A stretch of 64,000 nucleotides of DNA from Euphorbia lathyris (Eukaryota; Streptophyta; Magnoliopsida; Malpighiales; Euphorbiaceae). Positions 1 through 10,936 of this stretch are shown here, piece by piece. The stretch is from the NCBI RefSeq assembly GCF_963576675.1, contig NC_088913.1, positions 83,885,001-83,949,000 on the forward strand, written 5' to 3'. The translations under genes were made by a program, and so were the position numbers. Position 1 is the stretch's first letter; each line of letters opens with the position of its first letter. Below the pieces are notes generated by a model, which did not search any database, had not been told where the DNA came from, and was given only the letters and a program-made list of their open reading frames with translations.

Positions 1-2
1 TT

Positions 3-2642
3 AAGAACGCAGGTGCCACCTATCAGCGGATGATGAACAAAATATTCGCAGAAAGCAAAGGTGATAACTACTCTGTCTATGTAGATGACATGATCATCAA
101 AAGCACCACTGTGGAGAAGCATGCAGATGATGTAAGGGAGGTACTGGCCATACTCCGACGCCACAATATTAAGCTAAACCCGGAAAAATGTACTTTTGGT
201 GCGACATATGGAAAGTTCCTGGGATTCATGATTAGTGAAAAAGGAGTGAGCCCAAATCCCGACAAGGTTAAGGCTGTTCTGGAAATGCAGGCACCACGGA
301 ACATCAGGGAAGTGCAGCGCCTCAATGGGCGGATCGTGGCCTTGGGCAGGTTTATCTCTTGTTCAGCTCGTAGGTGTCAGCCCTTTTATGAGGTCATCAA
401 GAAGCAAAAGGCATTCGAGTGGAATGAGGATTGTGAAAAGGCTTTCGAGGGGATCAAACGGTTTCTCACGGAACCGCCCATGATGAGCCGACCCCTAAAA
501 GGTGAAAATCTCTATATGTATGTCTCAATTACAGAAAAAGCTGTGTGCACAGTCATGATAAGAGAAGAGGATGGCCAGTAGTATCCTATCTATTATATGA
601 GCAAAGTATTGAAGGATGCTGAAACCAGGTATTCTAAACTTGATAAAATGGCTCTGGCCGTCGTCACCACGGCAATCCGCCTTAGGCCATACTTCCAGGC
701 CCACACTGTCATAGTTCGCACGAATATACCCATGAGAAAGGTATTGCAAAAGCCGGACACTTCAGGGAGATTGATGGAATGGGCAATTCGCCTCGGAGAG
801 TTTGATGTGCGATATGAGAGCAGGACCGCCTTGAAGAGTCAAGTCTTGTCAGACTTTGTGAATGAATTCATAGAAGAAGGGGTGAATCCCCCTAAAACTC
901 AAGTAGAGGAGTGGACGATGTACACGGACGGAGCTTCCTCAGCAGATGGAGCTGGCATAGGTATCGTGATCAAGGGCCCCCAGTACATAAAATTACGGTA
1001 CGCAGCAAAGTTGGATTTCTATGCCACCAACAATGCCGCTGAATATGAGGCTCTAATATTAGGGTTACGTCTGCTTAAAGAAATCACTCCCGAGCGGATC
1101 GTGATCTATAGTGACTCCAAGTTGATGGTCAATCAAGTAATAAAAAATTACGAGGTAAAGGATGACGTTCTGGCCAAATACGTAGTTGAGGTCAAAAAGT
1201 TGATGGATCACCTCGAAGCTAAAGAAACCAAATGGGAATTGGTCCATGTGCCCCGAGAATCAAACACTGAAGCTGATCATCTAGCAAAAATGGCTTCCAG
1301 TGAAGAGAGCTGGACAGATCCGCAATGTCCCTTCGAGGTTAAAGCTGCTCCGGCATTCGCCTCCGAAGAAGTATCCCTACTCACAATAGTAGAGGATGAT
1401 TGGCAGACAGTCCTTCGCCAATATTTGTCAGATGGAGCTTTACCCATCGATAAAGAGGAGGCTCGGAGGATCGTCAGAAAAGCGGCCTATTTCTCCATGA
1501 TCAACGATTGCCTCTACAGAAAGTCATTTAGCCATCCTTGGTTAAAATGTATTCTGTCAGAAAAAGGACAACAGGTCCTCAAGGAGCTGCACGAGGGATC
1601 ATGTGGGGCCCATGAGGCATCCGCCACTATCTTAAAGAAATCCAGGTTAGCAGGATTTTATTGGCCCACTGCCGAGCTTGATGCACAAAAATTGGTGGAA
1701 TCATGCCATAGTTGTCAGATTCATGCGAATGAATCACACACTGCCAAACATCTCCAGAGGCCTATCATTGAAGGGAGACCCTTTGTCATCTGGGGAATTG
1801 ACATCGTTGGATCGTTTCCTCCTACTCGTAGGCAGAGGAAATATGTAGTAGTGGCAGTAGATCACTTCACCAAGTGGGTAGAAGCCGAAGCTGTGTCCTC
1901 CATCACGGCCGAACGAATGGTGGAATTTGTTAAAGACAATATCGTGGGAAGATATGGCGTACCCCAAACCATCATCACTGATAATGGAACACAGTTCAAC
2001 TGTGACGAGTTCAAAACTTTCTGTGAGAAATTGGGCATTTTGAACAGATTCGCCTCCGTTTATTATCCTCAATCCAACGGTATGACTGAAGTTATGAATC
2101 GGACGATCGTAAAAGGAATAAAGAAAAGATTGGGGGAACATGATAAGAAGTGGGCGGATCAGTTGACGAGCGTCTTATGGGCGTATCGCACCACTCCTAG
2201 AACGGCCACAGGAGAAACACCATTCGCCCTCTCTCATGGGGTAGAAGCTGTAATCCCAGTTGAAATATAGGTCCCAAGTGATAGAGTTGCATTCTATTGC
2301 GAGGAGGACAACAGCCACAGATTAACAGAGAGTCTTGATCAAGTGGAGGAGTGAAGAGACAAGGCTTATGTACGTATGGCGGCATACAAGCAGTGGATCG
2401 CCGCTTACTATGACAAAAATGCCAAACTTGTAGACCTAAAAGTGGGAGACCTCGTGCTCTGCAAAGCTAACAAAATCCAGTCTCGAGAAGGGAAGGGCAA
2501 GCTAGGGCTCACCTGGATGGGTCCATATCAAATAGTGGACAAGATTGGGTTCGCCACCTTTAAGATTCAAGACATGGAGGGGAACACATTACCACGCACG
2601 TGGAACATCCAAAATCTCCGCAAATACTTTGTCAGAAAATGA
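3..2642 (+). pseudogene. pol: Tat-type gypsy pol (RT C-terminus, RNase H, second RNase H, integrase), three stops
   Basis: The open frame already runs at base 3. RT is recognised by the VYVDD catalytic motif near base 85 and the following thumb region. RNase H follows from about 470. A second RNase H of the cellular type lies at about 910-1290, with YTDGAS, an NNAAEYEA glutamate and a YSDS aspartate. Integrase has an HHCC finger at about 1590-1720 and a DDE core: WGID near 1795, ITDNG near 1980 and a TEVMNR glutamate near 2085. The tail at 2376-2642 is the chromatin-proximal C-terminal region. The frame is broken by TAG at 579, TAG at 2268 and TGA at 2352. The first and third look like single C-to-T changes. 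Domains are otherwise well preserved, so decay is recent. Confidence 0.93.
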
Positions 2643-3303
2643 GATGTACATACGGTCTTGAGTACTCTTTTTCCTTTAGTAAGCTTTTTTCCCATGTGGT
2701 TTTTCTTATTAAAGGTTTTAACGAGGCTCACATGTAAGACCTGCTTGCTGTAATAAAGCATTTCTCCTATCAATAAACATCAATTGTTCTATTGTCTATG
2801 TTCTTTTTAAAATTTTTATTGCAGCAATATAAATATTCCAGTCTTAAAAAGAAGGGGGGCATCCAACGCTCTCCACATTGAGAAAGTACTGCTATCTCAT
2901 AGCTACTTTTTCTCCTCAAAGATAAGAGGACAAGTCTCATGGGCGGATCCATCTCTAGAGGATCCCCATTCGAGATAGAGTTAAAACGATCATTGGACGC
3001 AAGGTCTTTACACTCTCTTACTCCCTTTCCAAAGAAGGGTCTACAAAGTCCTCTAGGCGAATAACTTCACCTCAAAGATAGGTCGCAAGATGATCCCTGA
3101 AGGTAGCTTTACTTCCTCTAAAGGAATAAAACAGCTTCAAACCTTCACAAAGGTTCGCACAATGGAGTATGGCTGGCCACCTACTCCAAAATAAATCCTA
3201 GACGCTTATGTATTTACTTACGCAAATGTAAAGGTAAAATAAATAGCTACCATAAGGATTAAACAAATTGTACTTAACAAGTTTTTACAAAACAAAAAAG
3301 ACA
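2643..3303. other. Non-coding spacer between gypsy pol and the antisense gene
   Basis: No frame of note on either strand. Because the flanking genes converge, this stretch would be the 3' untranslated region of both the sense pol transcript and the antisense gene. It contains several A/T-rich tracts and an AATAAA-like stretch near 2750-2760 that could serve polyadenylation, but I cannot confirm a terminator. Confidence 0.5.
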
Positions 3304-5559
3304 TCAACTAATCACAGGAGCATCCTCCTTAAAATTCTTCTCGCCAGAAGCACCCGCTTGAGAAGCACCTGTTTGAGAGGCTTCTTTCTCGACAGCCAAA
3401 GAGACTTCCTTTTCCACGGAAAGTGTTTCCCCAGGAAGAACGGTGCCATCGGTTATCAGTTCCTCGCCAGACTTCGAGGGCACTTCCTCGAGATCCACTA
3501 GTTGGACGTTGGTGGCAGGTTTGCTTTCTTCAACGGGTCCCTTCATCCATTTCCGAACATAGTCTCGGAGGTATTCCTTGATGTCAGGGATTTTGTTAAA
3601 TTTAAGAACATCTTCTGGCTCTGGAACGGCGAACTGCGGATCTGTGAAATCGATCTCAGGATGCGCCAGCGAGACATACGCCATGATCAGTTCGCCGTAA
3701 AAGAAAGCCTGCTCGCCAGCCATGTACTCAGCTTCTCCTACAGCATTCTCGAGCTCCTTGGCATCAGCCTCGATCTTCTCCTTCAGCTTCTTTATCTCGG
3801 CATCCTTAAGGGCCATGGCAGTCGTGGCGGATGCTATATTCGCCCTGGCGTCAGCTATTTCCTTCTCCAACCTATCTATGGTAGCTTTATCCGCCACACC
3901 TTGAAGGAGCTCCGCCTCCATAGCACGTATACGAGTGTACATCTGTCAAAGGCAAACCTTTTTGTCAAGAATGAAAGAACAAAGGTATAGCTTTTTCTGA
4001 AAAAGTTCCTTTCTAGCAAGGGGACCTACCGTGAGAAGCTCAGTCTTCCCCCTTTGAGCATGAATTGATCCGGGAATCTGATTCTGATTCCTCTGCACCT
4101 CACCCAACTGGCCCAGAGCCTCATCCAAGTCGTTGATAACAGACTCATTCTCTAAGGATCCTTCGGCCCCATACTTAGCGGACCAGTATTTGCCTAGGTC
4201 AGGCTTCGCCATCTGCACAAAGAAGTAAGGATCAAAACTTAAAATCTAAACATAACGAACAGGCGAAAGGTAAAGGCAACCTACTTGTTCCATCTCCCCC
4301 GCAGGCATGGCGGATCTCATGGCATCCGCCATAAACTTGGGACCACCAGAAGCTGCAGGCTTCCTCCTTTTCAGAGGCGGATCGACCATTGCATCTGCCA
4401 GACATTTCCCTGTGTCCTTTTGAGGATTCGCCACCTGAGCTTTCTTGCGAGCCTCATCCTCCAACAACTTCCTACGCTTCTCTGCAAGAGCGTGATTGGC
4501 CTTAGATAAACCCCTGCCATAGAAAACAATAAAGTAATCAAGGTTCAAGAAGAAAACAAAGTTACCTTGGTCAAATTGTGTAATCTTTGAGTAAATGAAC
4601 TTGTCCCCATCTTTGCGAATCAAGGGAATATCGCTCATCATGAAGGCTAAAGCATCTGCATATGTCCAGGCATCCGCCTTGACACTCTTCATGAGCTCCG
4701 CCACTACCTCATCACTCACCGTCAGTATTCGCATATCACCCGCCATATGCAAAGGTTTGGGATTCCAGAATGTTGGAAAACCCAGTGATTCGCCCTCGTT
4801 TATCTTCACATAGAAGAATTTCTCGTCCCAACAGTGGACATTGGACATTTTGCCACTAAATGGCGAATACACTCCAAATTTTGCAAAAGTAAGAAACGAC
4901 TCCGACTTTCGCTTTGACGGTTTATGAAAAGCTCTAAAGATCCGCGGAGTGAATACTACCCCTAAATTCGAGGCTAGATAGCAATCTAAAGCAATATCTA
5001 ACCAGCCATTGGGGTGTAGTTGACTGGCGGTGATATCAAAGTAGGAGAGGATGTTCGCCATCATCTTGGGAAGAGGAAGTCGGAACCCTCTCTCTACGTG
5101 ACTATAATATACGGTTAGAAAGCCACTTGGCGGACAGGAAGGATGTTGATGAGCCGCCGCTAATTGAGTCTCATAGTTATTGATCCATGGGAAGCGAATC
5201 GCCAGATCCGCTAGATCCGCGACATTCATGCGAGACGAAGTGGACTCCGCTCGGGGATTCTTTTTCTTAGGTTGGGCAGAAGAAGAGGCCATTGTTCCCG
5301 AATAACGCCTAAAATCTATGGCCGGAGCAATGCCGGTGGCCGAAGTGGAAAGAATTTGACTCCTAGTGGAACGAGTTCGATAACGATTACACGCCGAGTT
5401 ACGTAACTCAGCTAAATCGGAGCTAACTGTGTCCTCGGAGGAAGATGAATTTCCCGATGACGAAGTGGTCCAACTAAAACTAACTACAATTTCGGGAGGA
5501 GGGGTCAAATTAAAAAGCTCAGAGGTTGATCTAGAGGAGGACGAAGAACTCCTAAACAT
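3304..5559 (-). CDS. Antisense accessory gene of the Tat element, three exons, Transposase_28 (putative gypsy-type transposon) family
   Basis: The gene is read opposite to pol. Exon 1 runs 5559-4285, exon 2 4212-4030 and exon 3 3942-3304. The two introns (4284-4213, 72 bp; 4029-3943, 87 bp) have GTAGGT donors and TTTGTGCAG / TTTGACAG acceptors. Both are phase 0, so splicing gives about 698 residues without a stop. The N-terminus is Ser-rich. Residues about 110-330 resemble the plant family described in Pfam as putative gypsy-type transposon (Transposase_28). Then comes a basic stretch, and exon 3 is a long coiled coil followed by an acidic tail. A further possible 52-bp intron (4565-4514) would break the frame, so I leave it in. 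An internal Met near residue 90 is an alternative start. The function is unknown. Known relatives sit at the same place in Grande-type elements. Confidence 0.8.
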
Positions 5560-5840
5560 TCAGAGAAAATAGAATGAGAAAAGATGAACTTACATGTAAG
5601 AAAGCTCTGAAGGAACTCTGAAACTCCCGGGAAAAGCTTCGAACAGTGAAAAGGTAAATGAAAACGAAATAGGGAAGAAAGAGAAAGAGAAGGAAGAAGA
5701 AGGCGTCTTCTCTTTCCTTGGACAGGGCGCTCGTTACACGTGTCACTCTGCGATTGGCATCGAACAGAGTGCTCATTAATGCAGGTAGTCATGACGGCGC
5801 GCAGAAGCTCAAAAGCCCTAAAGGACTTTAAGGGAACTTT
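5560..5840 (-). promoter_or_regulatory. Leader and candidate promoter of the antisense gene
   Basis: On the minus strand this reads into the antisense ATG at 5559 through a pyrimidine-rich leader (about 5640-5710), as in many plant 5' untranslated regions. Upstream, at 5735-5746, is a perfect ACACGTGT G-box core. I see no clear TATA box, so a start site cannot be placed. Promoter activity is inference. Confidence 0.4.
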
Positions 5841-5852
5841 AGGGGGGGCTTC
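5841..5852 (+). other. Polypurine tract of the Tat element
   Basis: A run of seven or eight G preceded by A lies directly before the TGATAAC start of the LTR. That is where plus-strand DNA synthesis is primed in LTR retroelements. Confidence 0.7.
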
Positions 5853-6328
5853 TGATAACATTGAGATATTATCCCAAGGACCAAAAGGGATATTCACCTA
5901 AAGAACGCCGCGTATTGATCCAAAGAGATCCGTCTGGCGGATCACCAAGGTCCTATCAAAAGAGACCCGCCAGCGAACCTATGAGGCGAATCTCCTTGAA
6001 CACTCATTCGCCGTTAGAACGGCTGGGCCGACCTGGCCATAAAGACCATTAATGAGCTATCAATTGGCTAACCGCCAGTTTAAAGATAACTTGTAACCGC
6101 CATTAATGGAACATTAATGGAGACTTTCTAGTTACTGAAGGTTACAACTTTCTAGCTATATATAGCCTACGTCTTAGGCTATCCAGGTACACATTCACTT
6201 ACCCTTTGTCAATTTAGTTTGCTCTCTTGATCTTCCTTACTGACTTTGGCATCAGAGCTTCCCCCCGTCGAACCCAACGACGCCCCCACAGGGACGGAAG
6301 TTGATCAGAATTTCTCCGCTTGTCGTCA
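5853..6328 (+). repeat. 3' LTR of the Tat element
   Basis: Starts TGATAAC right after the purine tract and is taken to end ...GTCGTCA, giving 476 bp with TGA/TCA ends. Downstream sequence switches to an unrelated Athila-type LTR block. The right edge is inferred from the TG...CA rule and could move by a few bases because the partner LTR is outside the window. Confidence 0.75.
6157..6164 (+). promoter_or_regulatory. TATA box of the Tat LTR
   Basis: TATATATA flanked by C and G in the middle of the LTR, followed by a pyrimidine-rich segment. It is the expected U3/R promoter element. Confidence 0.6.
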
Positions 6329-6545
6329 AACTCAAAGTATTCACCGCTTAGATAACATATAAAACCGAGTCGTCTAATACTTGTAGTTATAAATCCCGTG
6401 GATTCGATACCCGGTCTTAACCGGATTATTACTTGATACGACGGGGTACACTTGCCCCTAAGTAGTGGCGTCTAGTAGAGTTAGAGCATTTAGAAAGATC
6501 ATATCCATAGTCGTAACGCACTTATCGTAATATACATTTCGTCGT
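6329..6545 (+). repeat. Remnant of an Athila-type LTR (3' part), element A
   Basis: This block matches almost base for base the distal part of the two Athila LTRs at 10467-10680 and 41357-41573, including the segment around GACGGGGTACACTTGCCCC. The match stops at about 6545. Together with the Athila gag downstream it is probably the 5' LTR of the old element A, truncated on the left by the Tat insertion. Confidence 0.75.
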
Positions 6546-6578
6546 CTTAAAGAAAAGCTCTACTACCCGCGCCCCATC

Positions 6579-7583
6579 ACTTGCTTGAGACCATACAGAG
6601 CCTTTTTGAGCTTATAAACGTGGTTTGGGAACTTGGGATCCTCAAACCCTGGAGGCTGATTAACATAGACTTCCTTGTTTATAACTCCATTAAGGAATGC
6701 ACTCTTAACATCCATTTGAAATAACTTAAATTTCATGTAACTAGCATAAGCACATAAAATTCATATAGCCTCCAGCCTTGCCACTGGGGCGAAGGTCTCA
6801 CCATAGTCAATAGCTTCTTGCTGACTATAGCCCTAAGCTACAATTCTTGCTTTGTTTTTTACTACATTCTCTTGTTCATCTAGCTTGTTGCGGAAGACCC
6901 ATCTTGTTCCTATGGTCTTCTGGCTTTTTGGGGTTGGCACTAAGTCCTATACTTCATTTCTTCTGAACTGATTAAGTTCTTTTTGCATTGCACCCATCCA
7001 GAACTCATCGTTCTCAGCTTCAGAGAAGTTCTTTGGTTCCAGAACTGAGACGAATGCTACATTGCTGAGTTATCTCCTGAGTTGATTCCTGGTCATCAAG
7101 GTGTTTTCAGCAGCATCAAGAATAGCACTCTCTGAGTGTCCTCTTGGTATTCTGATCTCCTTTGGTAGAGTGATGTCTTGAGCTGGTTGTGTTTCAACAA
7201 TCTCTGCAGGTATAGATTGGTCAGTAAAGACAATTTGAGTTTCGCTTTTACCTCTGGTCAGCCCTTGAGGTAGTGACTCAGCGGCTGTTTCTTGGTCAGC
7301 AGGTGCTGAGTGTGGATCATCCTCAGTTAGCTGCTTGTCTTTTCCTGCAGGGTTAGTTTCATCGAACTCGACGTGTACGGACTCTTCTAAGACCTAAGTT
7401 TGTTTATTGAAAACTCTATATGCTTTGTTGTTTGTTGAGTAGCCTAAAAAGATAGCTTCATCAACTTTTGAATCAAACTTAGCAAGGCTGTCTTTAGTAT
7501 TTAGAATGAAACATTTACAGCCGAAGGCACAAAAGTATCCAATGTAGGGTTTTCGTCCTTTCCAAAGTTTGTAGGGAGTCTTC
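6579..7583 (-). pseudogene. pol: Fragment of SIRE-like copia pol (integrase C-terminus to RT)
   Basis: The minus strand is closely related to copia 3 at about 49,090-50,080. It covers the integrase tail with a GRKP motif, the linker, and the RT fingers up to the KKALYGLK motif. Several stops and small indels break the frame. Neither end coincides with an LTR or a duplication, so this is a piece joined by recombination or repair rather than an insertion with intact ends. It replaces the expected PBS, leader and N-terminal gag of element A. Confidence 0.85.
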
Positions 7584-7584
7584 G

Positions 7585-8634
7585 TTGGAGGCGGGTTCGA
7601 TTACGTCATGGGTGGAACTTGAGAAGGAGTTCCTTTCTTACTACTTCCCGCCCTCCAAAACAGTCAAGTTGAGGAACGACATCACTACCTTCCAGCAGCT
7701 CGAACATGAAGCCCTTCATGCGGCTTGGGCAAGATTCTGGAAGTTGCTTCGAAGCTGCATGCACCACGATATCCCCAAACACAATTTGGTAAGTACTTTC
7801 TATCACGGATTGACACCTACTAATCGTGCCACCGTGGATTCCGCAGCAGGTGGGGACCTGTTTAGGAAGTCGGCCAGTGAAGCATACGAGCTCATCCATG
7901 AGCTCGTAAGGAAAAGCGTGCAATGGGAAGAGGATCGGCTTGCCGGACCTTCGCGACATCAAACGTTCGCCGTGGAGAAAGAGGCTCCGAAAAGTTCCAT
8001 GGCGGAGATGAATAAAAAACTTGACGCTTTGATAGCCCAGTTGAGCCTTAACAAGGTTGCATAGGTCCTGATGTGCAATCACTGTGGTGGGGACCATGAC
8101 AGACTCAATTGCCAAACCGGTAGCCCTTTTACCGGCGACATCGAGAATGTAAGTTATATAGGAGGCAACTAAAGGTACAATCCTAACCCGAACTCCTATC
8201 ACCACCACAATAATAATAACAGCGGTTGGAGGCCTCGGTACCAACACCCGAACTTGTCATATGGTAATAATAATAATGTGTTAAGGCCCCCATCCGACTT
8301 TGAGCAAGAATATCGAGAAAACGGGCTAGGGCAATCACAAGCCTTGCCCGGTAATCGGAACGCTCCACTTCCCGACAATATGCATGGCCAGTCGGTCACG
8401 TCTTTGTTGAAAGATATATTAACCCGTCTTTCCGATAGTGAGGTGTTTGGCAGGGACCTTAGCCGCCAAGTAGCCCACTTGAATCGTCAGCAACAAGAAA
8501 GGCCACTAGGAACCCTCCCGGCGAACACCGAGCAGAACCCGAGGGGCAAAAATCGGGAGTCCGGACAGGCGATAACGCTCCTAAATAGTGGAAGTTCGGA
8601 CCCGTCAAGTTCCAACTCGGACAACTTGCATTGA
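7585..8634 (+). pseudogene. gag: Athila-type gag, 5' truncated, two stops (element A)
   Basis: The frame begins with a Retrotrans_gag-type capsid segment: LEKEFL, FPPSKT, then FYHGLTP with DSAAGG and AYELI. A short CNHCGGDHDRLNC zinc knuckle at about 8071-8110 follows, then a Gln/Asn-rich tail and a helical SLLKDILTRLSDSE segment. TAG at 8062 and TAA at 8168 interrupt an otherwise constant frame, both probably former Gln codons. The N-terminal third is missing at the junction with the copia fragment. The C-terminal helix is shared with the remnant frame at 10937-11434. Confidence 0.85.
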
Positions 8635-8993
8635 GCCGTCGCATAAGAAAGTCGAGCTGCTTCGACTCTAAACGTATCATCGGTTTGAATTTCTCGAACC
8701 ACTTGTTTATATGTACTATAACCGTTTTTCAGCTTATTTTTTGTTTCTACTTTTATTTATTTCTACGTATGTTATTTTTAGTTTTCTCCATTTCGTTATT
8801 TTCATTTTTAGTTATATTTTTATTTTTATTTTTATTTCTCGTAAATCAATAGAAAAACAAATCCCATTGTTAATCCAAAAATTCTTAATCATGCGGGACG
8901 TACAACCCAGTACGCCCCGCGCATCTGCGTGTCTAATCCATTTCTCACAATAAAAGACACATTACGCGGGGCGCCCCTCCTACCACGCCTCGC
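8635..8993. other. Spacer of element A between gag and the ORF1-like gene (left part)
   Basis: AT-rich stretch (8700-8870) with no gene, then three GC-rich dyads at 8911-8923, 8964-8974 and 8985-8995. The Athila derivative inserted at the edge of the last dyad. The original spacer continued at 41604. Confidence 0.6.
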
Positions 8994-9235
8994 GTAACTG
9001 ATAGGGGCATTTCGTCCCTATCTTTTAGCATGATTTACGGTCTAATTCTAGATGAAATAAATAAGTTTAATTACAAAAATAGAGTGTTTTAATAAAATAA
9101 CGAAATAAAAATAAATTCCGTACTTTCGGTTAATTTTCCTTATTTTTGATTAATTTAGAAAATAAAACGTCAAGCTAACTCGGCTCTCGAGAATTGTATT
9201 TCAGGTACGAACAAGGAGCGAAAATCCACCGACAT

Positions 9236-9634
9236 ACGCGGGGCGTATCACCCTTCACGCGGGGCGTGGAACACTTGGTCAGAAATAATTGTTCTATCCA
9301 CAGGCACCACGTGGGATCTAGTCACCGATACGCGGGGCGTATCAACCACCACACGAGGCGTGTGACATATGTCAGAAATGATAAGGCCCAATCATGTATG
9401 TCGGACTGCATGGTCTCCTAAGTCAACCATCGTTACGCGAGGCGTGTTTTAGGATACGCAGGGCGTACATGGTGTATTTCGAGCTCTTCAAAGCCAGGAG
9501 CTCAAACACGTGCGGCGTATATCAGTCTACGCGGGGCGTGGTTGAGACAACAAATTCTGCAATTGGTCCACAGACAAGAAATTATTGACGGAATGGGCTA
9601 ACACGCGGGGCGTCCCCTACCTTACGCGCGGCGT
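9236..9634 (+). promoter_or_regulatory. Array of about ten ACGC-NNN-GCGT dyads in the LTR
   Basis: Copies lie at 9236, 9257, 9330, 9351, 9435, 9456, 9507 (degenerate), 9529, 9603 and 9624. The core is ACGC-GGG-GCGT. In several copies the flanking bases extend the pairing: ATACGC/GCGTAT, CACGC/GCGTG, CACACG/CGTGTG. The array ends about 80 bp before the TATA box. ACGCGG fits the plant CAMTA CGCG-box consensus (VCGCGB), which makes a transcription factor site possible. That is inference. Confidence 0.6.
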
Positions 9635-9713
9635 GTCATGGGCAAACTGCAGAAATAATGTAGCTCCATGCTTGTATTTTGTGAATTTACAATTTTACCC
9701 CTAGCTTCATGTG

Positions 9714-9721
9714 TATAAATA
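9714..9721 (+). promoter_or_regulatory. TATA box of the Athila-derivative LTR
   Basis: TATAAATA, also present in the 3' LTR near 40610, followed by purine-rich leader sequence. Confidence 0.7.
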
Positions 9722-10712
9722 TGAGTGACTAGCACTCATTTGAGGAGAGATTTTGTTGTATAGTTTTATTTTGAGATTAGAGAGAGCACAAACTCTATCA
9801 CCTTGAGAGCTTGTTCGTTCATTCCGGCATTCCGTCAAAGTTCCATTCCATCTTCGTTCACCAAGCTCGAGAGTTCCACCTCCAAGTCCTAAGAGACGGC
9901 TTTGAGTCCGATTAGCTAGTTCCGAGGGCGAACTCTTCCCTTTTCACTTGCTAATTAGCTTGTACTCTTCCTATGTACTAGGCTTGGTTGTATTCCATAT
10001 TTACATTTTCCACATTTATAATTTATGATTTACAATTTCTACTTCTTTATATGTGTTAATGTTTGCTACTTGTTTTGATATTCGGAAGTGATTATTGTGT
10101 AGGAGGACGCGATTTCCGACGCCATTCGGGCTATCTTTAGGGAGTCATATAGGTGTTGCCTTACCGGAAGTGACAAACCAGAAACCGTAGGAATTGACAA
10201 GCCACGGAACTTACGGGCCCTAATTTCTGACCCCAAGCATTAGACACGCCTTGACTAGGAACCACGTAGTCTAAGTACTTCACGGGTCGGTCACACTACA
10301 CGTAGTCATCATTGCAAGAGTAAACCGTTAACCGTTTAAGTTTAGAATCATTGTTTATCATATTTATAACTTATCACCATTCATATCACTTCGTAGAGTT
10401 TTTGTGACGTAACTCTGTCTCACTAATAGCTTAGGAGTAGTTTGTAGTTGGTTCCCATATCAACCCCAAAGTATTCACCGCTTAGATAACGTATAAAACC
10501 GAGTCATCTAATACTTGCAGTTATAAATCCCGCGGATTTGATACCCGGTCTTAACCGGATTATTACTTGATACGACGGGGTACACTTGCCCCTAAGTCGT
10601 AGCGTCTAGTAGAGATAAAGTAATTAGGAAGATCACATCCATAGCCATAACGCACTTATCATAATATATATTCCGTAAAAACAACCACTAGACGAAACGT
10701 ACATCAAGTTTT

Positions 10713-10730
10713 TGGCGCCGTTGCCGGGGA
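10713..10730 (+). other. Primer binding site, tRNA-Asp type
   Basis: TGGCGCCGTTGCCGGGGA lies a few bases after the 5' LTR. It is the PBS typical of Athila elements and complements the 3' end of a plant tRNA-Asp. Confidence 0.9.
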
Positions 10731-10936
10731 TTTATAATTTCTTGCAATATTAGACAAAAACGTTTTATTGTTAGTCTAAGCATTTGTAGATATTACTTTC
10801 TTTTTGTGAATAATTTATTTTGTTTCTTGTTGTTACTAATGATTTGTTTCATGGTATGATGCTTCATAGTCGTCATCTGTGGGACGACCGCATGGATGAC
10901 GAATGCCCACACTAACACTCAACCTCGCAATTCGAT

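Larger units (their letters stand above)
1..6328 (+). mobile_element. 3' part of a Tat-lineage Ty3/gypsy LTR retrotransposon
   Basis: The window opens inside the reverse transcriptase of a Ty3/gypsy element. Reading 5' to 3' there is RT end, RNase H, an extra RNase H, integrase, a gene on the opposite strand, a purine tract, and an LTR that ends near 6328. The duplicated RNase H and the reverse-oriented accessory gene between pol and the 3' LTR are features of the Tat lineage. The 5' LTR and gag lie outside the window, so the target site duplication cannot be tested. The element sits in an Athila-type LTR remnant that resumes directly after 6328. Three in-frame stops in pol say this copy cannot make its own enzymes. 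Confidence 0.9.
8999..10706 (+). repeat. 5' LTR of the Athila derivative
   Basis: 1708 bp, TG...CA. From left to right it carries a terminal hairpin (9000-9022), an AT-rich part, an array of GC-rich dyads (9236-9634), a TATA box (9714) and a long conserved distal block (10467-10680) shared with other Athila LTRs here. Short frames inside the dyad array are not genes. Confidence 0.96.

Noticed and set aside
4514..4565. A third intron in the antisense gene
   Set aside because: GT...AG ends exist, but removing 52 bp breaks the frame that continues well on both sides.
9194..9588. Open frames over the LTR dyad array, also at 40086-40480
   Set aside because: They arise from the repeated dyad text within an LTR and carry no domain or start context.
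9236..9634. CRISPR-like spaced repeats
   Set aside because: The motifs are only 11-13 bp, irregularly spaced and inside a plant LTR.
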